A DNA stretch of 64,000 nucleotides. It comes from Pedobacter mucosus (GTDB taxonomy: Bacteria; Bacteroidota; Bacteroidia; Sphingobacteriales; Sphingobacteriaceae). Each line of letters starts with the position of its first letter. Positions within the stretch are counted from its first letter, which is position 1. Below the pieces are notes generated by a model. That model saw only the letters and a program-made list of their open reading frames with translations, was not told the origin of the DNA and did no database searches. Both the position numbers and the translations under genes were made by a program. Location: positions 1,674,001 to 1,738,000 of the forward strand of contig NZ_CP087585.1 in assembly GCF_022200785.1 (NCBI RefSeq). The letters are read 5' to 3'. This document shows positions 1 through 6,852 of the stretch, one piece after another.

Positions 1-576
1 GAAACTGAAGAATTAGTTGACTGGATAATAAATGAATGCGCCTCAAATACAAGTGGAAAACTGTTAGATATTGGCACAGGTTCGGGCTGTATTCCAATAT
101 CTCTTAAAAAATATCTTCCACAAATGGAGATTTCCACATTAGATATCTCGGTGGCTGCTATCGATGTAGCACAGCAAAATGCAGAAAATATTGGTATGCT
201 CATTACTTTCATTCAGGCCGACATACTAAATTATCAATCGACTACTAAATACGATGTTATTGTGAGTAATCCGCCTTACATCCGCGAATTGGAAAAGCAA
301 CATATGCACCAAAATGTGTTAGCTCACGAACCGCATATAGCCTTATTTGTAAGCGATAAAAAACCGCTAATTTTTTATGATGCCATTGCCGATTTTGCTA
401 AAGAATCGCTCGACGATAACGGCTTATTATTTTTCGAAATTAATGAATACCTAGGTTTAGAAACCATTGAGATGTTGAATGCTAAAGGATTTACGAACAT
501 CGAATTAAGAAAAGATATGCAAGGGAAAGATCGGATGGTTAAGGCAAATCCCCCCGGCCCCCGAAGGGGGAGCTAA
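1..576 (+). CDS. prmC: Peptide chain release factor N5-glutamine methyltransferase PrmC (HemK), 5'-truncated by the window edge
   Basis: The frame is open from base 1, so the N-terminal domain lies outside the window; the internal ATG at 124 is not the start. PrmC methylates the glutamine of the GGQ motif in release factors RF1 and RF2, using S-adenosylmethionine. The SAM-binding glycine loop DIGTGSG is at bases 70-90. The catalytic NPPY motif, which binds the glutamine amide, is at 268-279. The last residues, NPPGPRRGS, are not typical of the family: the frame runs into a GC-rich intergenic element at 549-577 which supplies the stop codon. Family assignment is secure, and the odd tail is seen directly. 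Confidence 0.93.
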   Translation, partial: ETEELVDWIINECASNTSGKLLDIGTGSGCIPISLKKYLPQMEISTLDISVAAIDVAQQNAENIGMLITFIQADILNYQSTTKYDVIVSNPPYIRELEKQHMHQNVLAHEPHIALFVSDKKPLIFYDAIADFAKESLDDNGLLFFEINEYLGLETIEMLNAKGFTNIELRKDMQGKDRMVKANPPGPRRGS

Positions 577-577
577 A
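549..577. repeat. GC-rich palindromic intergenic element, copy 1 (inside the end of prmC)
   Basis: The core CCCCCGAAGGGGG at 558-570 is a hairpin with a 3-base loop, preceded by a C/G-rich flank (550-557). The element contributes the last prmC codons and its stop. A matching element in the opposite orientation lies at 1129-1153. The GC content is far above the surrounding sequence. It resembles REP-type elements, but no transposase is nearby. Confidence 0.7.
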
Positions 578-710
578 GACATGGAGGAAATCCTTTTTTT
601 AGAATTGACGATTTTTTTCCAAGTGTAATCATGTTTAATCCTAAATTAGATTAAGGTATAATCCATCAATCAATTCGTTATGCGTTTGGTTAGTCTTTAG
701 AATAAATAAG

Positions 711-920
711 GCTATGTAAAAAGTAATTAAAGCACTGTAAAAAGTATTTAAGGCACTGTAAAAAGTAATTAAGGCATTGTAAAAAGTATTTAAGACTATG
801 TAAAAGATAATTAAGGCATTGTCAAAAGTATTTAGGGCTATGTAAAAAGTAATTAAGGCACTGTAAAAAGTATTTAAGACTATGTAAAAAGTAAATAGCG
901 CTATGTTGAAATTATATATA
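711..920. repeat. Tandem array of a 21-bp unit, ten copies (nine good, one degenerate)
   Basis: Units begin at 711, 732, 753, 774, 795, 816, 837, 858, 879 and 900. Each reads roughly GCACTGTAAAAAG followed by TATTTAAG or TAATTAAG. The first eight units alternate strictly between the AATT and ATTT forms, which gives a 42-bp higher-order period. All three plus-strand frames contain stops in the unit. The one open minus frame is closed by TGA in the sixth copy, so the array is not coding. It lies in the 580-bp spacer between prmC and xerD; the rest of that spacer holds only the elements listed separately. Confidence 0.9.
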
Positions 921-992
921 TCCTTTCCGGCCTACCAAGCAGAATCATTTTGCACGTCTTCAGATATCATTACTAAATATAATATCCTAGCT

Positions 993-1056
993 AAAAAAAG
1001 GAACAAAATAGAAATCTAGCCATCAAACTTTTGTCTTCTTTTGTTCCTTTTGTGGT
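993..1056. repeat. Imperfect hairpin repeat (TTTTGTTCCTTTTGTGGT type), copy 1
   Basis: The left arm, containing AAAGGAACAAAA (about 997-1008), pairs with TTTTGTTCCTTT in the right arm at 1036-1056. The right arm ends in TTTTGTGGT, as does a related hairpin at 42590-42656. It lies between two genes that point toward each other (prmC and xerD), where it could help end transcription in either direction. Confidence 0.5.
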
Positions 1057-1128
1057 CAAAAAAGTGCTTAGTCAGTTATTTACTTTAGCCAAAAATTTAA
1101 AAATTAAAAGACCTATAGAAGGTCAAAA

Positions 1129-1153
1129 AGCCCCCTTCGGGGGTTTGGGGATT
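1129..1153. repeat. GC-rich palindromic intergenic element, copy 2
   Basis: The core CCCCCTTCGGGGG at 1131-1143 followed by TTTGGGGATT is the reverse complement, with few changes, of the element at 549-577. The two copies face each other across the tandem array. This copy abuts the 3' end of xerD, whose stop is at 1157-1159, and could act as its terminator hairpin. Confidence 0.65.
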
Positions 1154-1156
1154 GGT

Positions 1157-2056
1157 TTAAGCCCTCGGATGAAACTGCGTAATCACCTCCCTTAAATAAT
1201 CCCGATCGATGTGTGTATAAATTTCTGTTGTGGTGATACTCGAATGACCCAACATCTCTTGAACGGCTCGTAAATCTGCACCTCCTTCTATTAAATGAGT
1301 CGCAAACGAATGCCTAAGCGTGTGCGGACTAATATTTTTTTTGATTCCGGTTAAAACCGCCAAACTTTTAACTAAGTTAAATATCGAAATTCTGGACAGC
1401 TTTGCCCCAAACCGGTTTAAAAACAAAAAGTCTTCATTGCCTTTTTTAATGCTTGCATGAACTCTGATCTCTTTTAAATAAATATCAATCAGTTTCAAAG
1501 CTTCGCCACCAATAGGAATCAATCTTTCTTTATTTCCCTTTCCTATTACTTTTATAAATTCTATTTGAGCATAAATATTCGAAATTTTTAACTCAGTTAA
1601 CTCCGTAACCCTTAGGCCACATCCATATAAAACCTCAATAATTGCTTTATTTCGCATGCCTTCAGGTTTTGAAGCATCGATTGCATCTATAAGTCTATTT
1701 ATTTCATGAATATTTAGTGTATCAGGCAGTGTCCGACTGAGTTTTGGTCCCTCAATTAATGCGGTAGGATCAATTATTATAACTTCTTCCAGCATTAAAA
1801 ATGCGAAAAAAGCCTTCAATCCGGATATGATTCTAGCCTGAGAACTGGCTTGCATTCCCAATTCATTAAGCCAGGAAATAAAAGTTTTTAAATCTTGTAC
1901 GGTTACTTCGGTTAGTTTAGGTTCAGCATCTAGCGATTGATAATATTGAATCAATTTATCAATATCACCTAAATAAGCATCAACCGAATGACTAGAGAGC
2001 GATCTTTCTAAGCGTAAATAAGATTTAAATCCATTAATATATGATTGCCAAAGCAT
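1157..2056 (-). CDS. xerD: Tyrosine recombinase XerD/XerC
   Basis: 299 residues, the usual length for Xer recombinases that resolve chromosome dimers at dif sites. An N-terminal SAM-like core-binding domain (about 1-95) is followed by the catalytic domain. Visible catalytic motifs are the Arg in the GCGLRVTEL region, HTLRHSFATHL (His-x-x-Arg), LGHSSITTT and the nucleophile Tyr in EIYTHI. The gene diverges from aroQ over 60 bp. XerC and XerD cannot be told apart with certainty from sequence alone; the single-Xer arrangement of many Bacteroidota favours XerD. Confidence 0.9.
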   Translation of the reverse strand: MLWQSYINGFKSYLRLERSLSSHSVDAYLGDIDKLIQYYQSLDAEPKLTEVTVQDLKTFISWLNELGMQASSQARIISGLKAFFAFLMLEEVIIIDPTALIEGPKLSRTLPDTLNIHEINRLIDAIDASKPEGMRNKAIIEVLYGCGLRVTELTELKISNIYAQIEFIKVIGKGNKERLIPIGGEALKLIDIYLKEIRVHASIKKGNEDFLFLNRFGAKLSRISIFNLVKSLAVLTGIKKNISPHTLRHSFATHLIEGGADLRAVQEMLGHSSITTTEIYTHIDRDYLREVITQFHPRA

Positions 2057-2077
2057 AATTTATTTAAGAATTTTTAT

Positions 2078-2108
2078 AACATTGCAACGTTACAACATTA
2101 AACGTTAC
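2078..2108. repeat. Two-copy direct repeat in the xerD-aroQ divergent spacer
   Basis: AACATTGCAACGTTAC (2078-2093) is followed directly by AACATTAAACGTTAC (2094-2108). Each copy carries the palindromic core AACGTT. The repeat fills half of the 60-bp space between the two divergent start codons, where both promoters must lie. It could be a regulator site; no binding protein is evident. Confidence 0.6.
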
Positions 2109-2116
2109 TGTATAGC

Positions 2117-2536
2117 ATGAAAATACAAATTATCAATGGTCCAAACCTGAATCTTTTAGGCGTTAGAGAACCATCTATCTATGGAAATACAAGCATCGAA
2201 GATTATATTATCGAATTAAAAGCGCACTATTCCACTACTGAAATCGATTATTTTCAAAGTAATGTTGAAGGAGAAATTATAAATAAACTTCACGAAGTTG
2301 GCTTCAGTTATGATGGAATTGTGCTTAATGCTGGCGGATATACACATACTTCTGTTGCGATTGCTGATGCTATTGCAGCCATTAAAACTCCAGTTGTTGA
2401 GGTTCACATTTCTAACATATATGCCAGGGAAGAGTATCGCCACATCTCTTTAACAGGAAAAAATTGCCATGGTGTTTTAACAGGTTTCGGTATGAAAGGC
2501 TACCGTTTAGCAATTGAAAGCTTAATCATCAGTTAA
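2117..2536 (+). CDS. aroQ: Type II 3-dehydroquinate dehydratase
   Basis: 139 residues, typical for the type II dodecameric enzyme that dehydrates 3-dehydroquinate in the shikimate pathway. The N-terminal signature NGPNLNLLGVREPSIYG holds the catalytic Tyr of the flexible lid. NAGGYTHTS and VHISNIYAREEYR carry the substrate-binding Asn/His and Arg residues of the family. The stop overlaps that of the convergent glycosyltransferase: one TTAA (2533-2536) gives TAA to both strands. Confidence 0.96.
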   Translation: MKIQIINGPNLNLLGVREPSIYGNTSIEDYIIELKAHYSTTEIDYFQSNVEGEIINKLHEVGFSYDGIVLNAGGYTHTSVAIADAIAAIKTPVVEVHISNIYAREEYRHISLTGKNCHGVLTGFGMKGYRLAIESLIIS

Positions 2537-3549
2537 TTTTTAAGGTCGGAAAAGAATTTAATCTTCTTGATAAAAAATGCCCAAACAATGCTGTTTTTGT
2601 AAACACCCGCATGTTGTTTATATGGTATTTGGACAGTATTTCTTTTCTTTGCAGTAATAAATAGCGATTTCATAAAATGATAATGTCCTTTGCTAACAGC
2701 GAGTGTAAATTTAAACTCACCTGTTAATAAAAAATGCCACCACGCAATAAAATCAATACACATCCTTATAAAAATTCTGAAAACAGCATCGCCAGCAGGC
2801 AAGTTTTTCTGCATAATAATTAAATTATTGCGGAAATTTAAATAGGTTTTAAATGGATTCTGAGTTTGTAAAGTGCCACCACCAACATGGTAGACTTCAG
2901 TATCCGGACAATACATTATTTTATAATTAAGGTTTTTTAGGCGCCAGCAGAGATCTATTTCCTCCATATGCGCAAAAAGATCAGCATCTAAACCACCAGC
3001 TTCTTTCCAGCATTTGCTTTTAATGAAAAAAGCAGCACCACTGGCCCAAAATACTTCCTTCATTTCATTGTACTGGCCATTATCTATTTCGTATTCATTA
3101 AATATTCTTCCGCGACAAAAAGGGTAGGCGTAAATATCTAAATAGCCGCCAGCAGCACCGGCATATTCAAACTGATTTTTATTTTGTTGCCATTTAATTT
3201 TAGGCTGAGCAGCGGCAATCTGATGATTACCTTCCATCATCGTAATAATGGGTTTAATCCAGTTGGGCGTTACCTCAACATCCGAATTTAACAGAATAAA
3301 ATATTCTGCCTCAACATGCGCTAAAACTTTATTATAACCACCTGCAAAACCATAATTGCGATCATTGTTAATAATCTTAACTGATGGAAAATTCTCAATT
3401 AAAAATGAAATAGAATCGTCTGTGGATGCATTATCACCAACAATAATTTGAAGATTATCATATTCGGAAAGCAAAACGCTTGGCAAAAATTGTTGTAAAA
3501 AATCTTTACCGTTCCAATTTAATATTACAACAGCTACTGAAGGACTCAT
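2533..3549 (-). CDS. Family 2 glycosyltransferase (rhamnosyltransferase-like)
   Basis: 338 residues. The GT-A fold starts at once with VVILNWNGKDFLQQFLPS, then GDNASTDDS for nucleotide-sugar binding, and the metal-binding LLNSDVEV at about residue 90. A further conserved block, GGLDADLFAHMEEIDLCWR, contains the ED/W acceptor motif of the rhamnosyltransferase-like branch. The C-terminal region is hydrophobic and basic, suggesting membrane contact. It lies 2 bp downstream of the LpxL-like gene, so the two are probably co-transcribed and may both act on the cell envelope. The acceptor is unknown. Confidence 0.88.
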   Translation of the reverse strand: MSPSVAVVILNWNGKDFLQQFLPSVLLSEYDNLQIIVGDNASTDDSISFLIENFPSVKIINNDRNYGFAGGYNKVLAHVEAEYFILLNSDVEVTPNWIKPIITMMEGNHQIAAAQPKIKWQQNKNQFEYAGAAGGYLDIYAYPFCRGRIFNEYEIDNGQYNEMKEVFWASGAAFFIKSKCWKEAGGLDADLFAHMEEIDLCWRLKNLNYKIMYCPDTEVYHVGGGTLQTQNPFKTYLNFRNNLIIMQKNLPAGDAVFRIFIRMCIDFIAWWHFLLTGEFKFTLAVSKGHYHFMKSLFITAKKRNTVQIPYKQHAGVYKNSIVWAFFIKKIKFFSDLKN

Positions 3550-3551
3550 TA

Positions 3552-4436
3552 TTAATTTTCGGGTTTAAATTTCCAGCGTTTATGGCTCCATAACCAATAT
3601 TGTGGGTTCTCTTTAATTATTTTTTCCAAAAACTGGAAGTGTAAATCGGTTATCTCAAACTCTTCGGTTTTTGATGGATCGAGGCACATCGGCAAAACAT
3701 CAACCTCATAATACCCTCTTTTTACAGGCGTAACTTTAAAATAATAAATTGGCCTGTTAGTAGATTTCGCAATTTTTTCTACTCCTAATAGAGCAGCCGT
3801 AGGCTGATGAAGAAAATTAGTAAAGTGCTTGGTTTCTTCTTTGGTAGGCGATTGATCGCTAGCAAAACACAATAAGGTAGATTCGTTTTTATAAGTGGCC
3901 ATTCCACGTAATGTTTGGCGCATGGCGATGAAAATGTTTCCGTACTTTGTTCTGAAATTGTTAAACCAATCTTCAAATATTTTATTTTTAATGGGTTTAA
4001 AAATCACTAATGTTTTGCCAGATAAAGCCGCAACGTTTATTCCTAATGCCAAAGTTCCCAATTCCCAGTTTCCATAATGGCCGGTACAAGCTAAAACACT
4101 TTGACCAGCATTAAAATGAATAGATAATTGTTCTAATCCTCTAAATTTAACCCGGCGAAGCGTTTCCTTCTCCGACATAGAGGTGAGTTTTATAATCTCA
4201 AAAATTAAATCGGCCAAATATTTGAAATATTTTTTCTCAATTTTAATTATTTCTGATTGCGATTTCTCGGGAAATGAGTTTGTGAGATTTAGACGAACAA
4301 CTTTTTTTCTATATCTAATAACGTAATAAAGCGGATAATATAGTAATCTTGCAAAAAAAAGTAGCAAAGGCAAAGGCAAAAAGGATAGTAAGCATAAAAA
4401 AAATACGCCAATATGCGCAATTCCTCTTTTAATCAT
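3552..4436 (-). CDS. Lysophospholipid/lipid A acyltransferase, LpxL/HtrB family
   Basis: 294 residues, the usual size for Kdo2-lipid A late acyltransferases. An N-terminal hydrophobic segment at about 10-33 anchors it to the inner membrane. The catalytic HX4E motif is visible as H120-YGNW-E125. It would transfer an acyl chain to a lipid A precursor or a related lipid; the exact chain and position cannot be told. First gene of a two-gene unit with the glycosyltransferase 2 bp downstream. A perfect -7 element lies 23 bases upstream of its start. Confidence 0.85.
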   Translation of the reverse strand: MIKRGIAHIGVFFLCLLSFLPLPLLLFFARLLYYPLYYVIRYRKKVVRLNLTNSFPEKSQSEIIKIEKKYFKYLADLIFEIIKLTSMSEKETLRRVKFRGLEQLSIHFNAGQSVLACTGHYGNWELGTLALGINVAALSGKTLVIFKPIKNKIFEDWFNNFRTKYGNIFIAMRQTLRGMATYKNESTLLCFASDQSPTKEETKHFTNFLHQPTAALLGVEKIAKSTNRPIYYFKVTPVKRGYYEVDVLPMCLDPSKTEEFEITDLHFQFLEKIIKENPQYWLWSHKRWKFKPEN

Positions 4437-4458
4437 TATTTTTAAAACGTTTGATCTA

Positions 4459-4492
4459 CAAACATAAATTTTCCAATGGATAATACCGCAAT
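4459..4492 (-). promoter_or_regulatory. Probable Bacteroidota promoter for the LpxL-like gene
   Basis: On the minus strand the -7 element TATGTTTG occupies 4466-4459, matching TAnnTTTG. A one-mismatch -33 element (ATTG for TTTG) lies at 4492-4489, 22 bases away. Transcription would start near 4452, giving a short leader. Confidence 0.4.
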
Positions 4493-5087
4493 ACTTCCCT
4501 TATTTTATCTTCCTCCGGTTGGTTATTTTAGTCTAATACAAAAGTTAAATCCAAACTTTTTAATTGAGGAACATGAGCATTTAGTTAAGCAAACTTATAG
4601 AAACAGAGCTAGTATTTATTCTCCTAATGGAAAATTAGATATTACCGTACCTATTGTTAAAGGCTCAAAAGCCCACAAAGTGATGAAAGACGTGAGAATT
4701 TGTTATGATTATAACTGGCAGCGTTTACATTGGTTAAGTTTGGAGAGTTGCTACCGGAGTTCGGCATATTTTGAATATTATGAAGATGAATTAGCACCTT
4801 TCTATAATCAGAAGTTCGAATTTTTATTCGATTATAATATTCAGCTTCTAGCGTGGCTGATAAAAAAATTAAAACTGAATACAGAAATCAAACTCACTTC
4901 AGAATATAAAGATGATTTGAGTCCAGAATTAGACTTTAGGGGCATAATGAACCCGAAACGAATGGGTGAAACGGTACGTAATAAGCAATATTATCAGGTT
5001 TTTGAAGATCGAAATGATTTTTTACCCAACTTAAGTATAGTTGATTTGTTGTTTAACCAAGGTCCGCAAGCCCGATTATATCTTTAA
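4476..5087 (+). CDS. WbqC family protein
   Basis: 203 residues. The N-terminus LPLFYLPPVGYFSLIQK matches the WbqC-like family, found in O-antigen and glycolipid clusters and widespread in Bacteroidota. Conserved blocks follow: YRNRASIYSPNGK with VPIVKG, then a W-L-S-L-x-S-x-Y-R-x-S-x-Y-F-x-Y-Y region at about residues 88-110. Biochemical activity of the family is not established. It diverges from the LpxL-like gene by 39 bp, which fits an envelope role but does not prove it. The stop is 1 bp before the corA start. Confidence 0.85.
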   Translation: MDNTAILPLFYLPPVGYFSLIQKLNPNFLIEEHEHLVKQTYRNRASIYSPNGKLDITVPIVKGSKAHKVMKDVRICYDYNWQRLHWLSLESCYRSSAYFEYYEDELAPFYNQKFEFLFDYNIQLLAWLIKKLKLNTEIKLTSEYKDDLSPELDFRGIMNPKRMGETVRNKQYYQVFEDRNDFLPNLSIVDLLFNQGPQARLYL

Positions 5088-5088
5088 A

Positions 5089-6210
5089 ATGGCTAAAAAT
5101 AAACCAAGAAGTAGGCATAAACATTACAAAGTACCAGAACCGGGCACTAGTCCGGGTTTGTATGCTATTGATGAAGACGCATTGAAACCTGTAATTATTT
5201 TTCACACTTACAGCGAAAAAACCTACAAAAATGAAACCATAGATTCAATTGATAATATCGATGATCTAACCAGTAACGGTGATTTTTTTTATTGGTTTGA
5301 CATTAAAGGATTGGCAGATAAAAACATTTTCGAAACCTTGTACGAAAAATTAAATATAAGTCGCTTGGTTTTAGAAGATATTACAAGCTCTTATCAAAGA
5401 CCAAAATTAGACGAGTACGACCATGATAAATATGTTTTTGCAGTAAGCAGACATCTATTCTTAACACCAGAAAAAGAACTTTGTAATGAGCAAATTTCAT
5501 TTATTTTAACCGCGAAGTGTTTAATTACCTTTCAAGAAAATTATGAAGATTGCTTCAACCCGGTACGCAAACGCTTAGAGGTTGGTAAGGGAAATATTCG
5601 TTTAGGAGGAAGTAGTTACTTAATGTACGCCATTATGGATGTGATTATCGATAATTATTTTTCCCTTTTAAACCATTGGGGAGAGGAGTTAGATGCGATT
5701 GAAGATCGGTTATTTGATAATCCTGATAAGAGAATAATGTACGATACCCAAGGCATAAAGCGATCTTTAATTACCATTCGAAAAGTTACCTGGCCCGAAC
5801 GTGATAAATTGAACGATATTTTAAGGAGTGATAGTGATTTGATTTCAGATTTAACTAAAACTTATATTAAAGATGCTTATGATCATTGTATACAAATAAT
5901 TGATTTCGTAGAATCACTAAAGGAAATTGCATCTGCAAATATTGATATGAATTTATCCATTATCAGCAATCGGATGAATGAAATTATGAAAGTGCTGACT
6001 ATAATTTCTTCTATTTTTATTCCATTAACCTTCATAGCTGGTATTTACGGAATGAATTTTAGTAGGGAAGACCCAGTTACAGGAAAGGTTATGCCACAGA
6101 ATATGCCCGAGCTTTACCAACCGCATGGTTACGAAATTGTTTGGGCGGTTATGGTTATTATCGCCATTGCTCAAATAATTTACTTTTGGAGAAGAGGATG
6201 GTTTAAATAG
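5089..6210 (+). CDS. corA: CorA-type magnesium/cobalt transporter
   Basis: 373 residues from the ATG at 5089. An in-frame TTG at 5041 lies inside wbqC and is rejected. CorA forms a pentameric channel for Mg2+ uptake. A long soluble alpha/beta and helical domain (1 to about 310) is followed by two membrane helices at the C-terminus. The family signature YGMNF, at the end of the first helix, is present. The C-terminal tail WRRGWFK is positively charged, as expected. A second magnesium transporter, MgtE, lies 640 bp downstream with a toxin-antitoxin pair between. Confidence 0.94.
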   Translation: MAKNKPRSRHKHYKVPEPGTSPGLYAIDEDALKPVIIFHTYSEKTYKNETIDSIDNIDDLTSNGDFFYWFDIKGLADKNIFETLYEKLNISRLVLEDITSSYQRPKLDEYDHDKYVFAVSRHLFLTPEKELCNEQISFILTAKCLITFQENYEDCFNPVRKRLEVGKGNIRLGGSSYLMYAIMDVIIDNYFSLLNHWGEELDAIEDRLFDNPDKRIMYDTQGIKRSLITIRKVTWPERDKLNDILRSDSDLISDLTKTYIKDAYDHCIQIIDFVESLKEIASANIDMNLSIISNRMNEIMKVLTIISSIFIPLTFIAGIYGMNFSREDPVTGKVMPQNMPELYQPHGYEIVWAVMVIIAIAQIIYFWRRGWFK

Positions 6211-6216
6211 ATTTAG

Positions 6217-6250
6217 TTTGTATTTATTGTACCAATTTTTGGTAACTTTA
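6217..6250 (+). promoter_or_regulatory. parDE promoter with embedded inverted-repeat operator
   Basis: A TTTG at 6217-6220 and TAACTTTA at 6243-6250 (one mismatch to TAnnTTTG), 22 bases apart, fit a Bacteroidota promoter. Between them TACCAA (6230-6235), a TTT spacer and TTGGTA (6239-6244) form a perfect inverted repeat. ParD-type antitoxins autorepress by binding such palindromes, so this is the likely operator. Confidence 0.5.
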
Positions 6251-6266
6251 ATAAATTTGAATTACA

Positions 6267-6512
6267 ATGGGAAAGAATACATCTATGGTTTTAGGAGATC
6301 ATTTTGAAAATTTTGTTGATGAAAGAATTGCTGAGGGACGATTTAAAAATGCCAGTGAAGTTATTCGTGCAGGTTTGAGATTGTTAGAAGAAGAGGAGCA
6401 AAAACTTAAAAGATTGCGTTTAGCACTAATAGATGGTGAAGAAAGTGGTATAGTAAGTGATTTTAATCCTAAGGATCACTTGGAAAAGCTACATAGAAAG
6501 CACGCAACCTAA
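6267..6512 (+). CDS. parD: Type II antitoxin, ParD family
   Basis: 81 residues. The N-terminal ribbon-helix-helix is recognisable: strand TSMVLGDHFENFVDERI, then FKNASEVIRAGLRLLEEEE. The C-terminal part (about 45-81) is charged and would wrap the toxin. It neutralises ParE and, with ParE, represses its own promoter. The stop TAA overlaps the toxin ATG by one base (TAATG), so translation is coupled. Located between corA and mgtE, both on the same strand. Confidence 0.9.
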   Translation: MGKNTSMVLGDHFENFVDERIAEGRFKNASEVIRAGLRLLEEEEQKLKRLRLALIDGEESGIVSDFNPKDHLEKLHRKHAT

Positions 6513-6799
6513 TGCTTTTTTTTAGTGAGTCAGCGATAATAGATCTAGAAGATATTTGGCTTTATACCTATCGTAATTGGTCAAAAGATCAAGCAGATAG
6601 ATATTATGATTTAATAATTAACGAGTGTAATTATATCTCGGAAAATTTTGACAGCGGTACTGAAAGAGATAATATACTTACGGGTTATCGCTCAACTCAA
6701 GTAAAATCTCATTTGATATTTTACAAGTTGAATAATGATGGGAACCTAGAAATAATTAGAATCCTAAATAAAATGATGGACTTAAAACATAAATTTTAA
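6512..6799 (+). CDS. parE: Type II toxin, ParE/RelE superfamily
   Basis: 95 residues, normal for ParE. The fold begins FSESAIIDLEDIWLYT and contains the YRSTQVKSHLIFYKL strand pair and a final IIRILNKMMD strand, as in ParE. ParE toxins typically inhibit DNA gyrase, while RelE relatives cleave mRNA; the antitoxin type favours ParE. Complete and apparently intact. It could alternatively act on another target. Confidence 0.88.
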   Translation: MLFFSESAIIDLEDIWLYTYRNWSKDQADRYYDLIINECNYISENFDSGTERDNILTGYRSTQVKSHLIFYKLNNDGNLEIIRILNKMMDLKHKF

Positions 6800-6852
6800 A
6801 AAATGAAATGTTAATATTTGTAGCTTTAGGGAGTTTTTGGTTAGGATAATAA

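Noticed and set aside
711..920. CRISPR array
   Set aside because: The units are contiguous with no unique spacers and no cas gene is in the window.
5041..5088. Longer CorA N-terminus from a TTG start
   Set aside because: It lies inside wbqC; the ATG at 5089 directly after the wbqC stop is the natural start.
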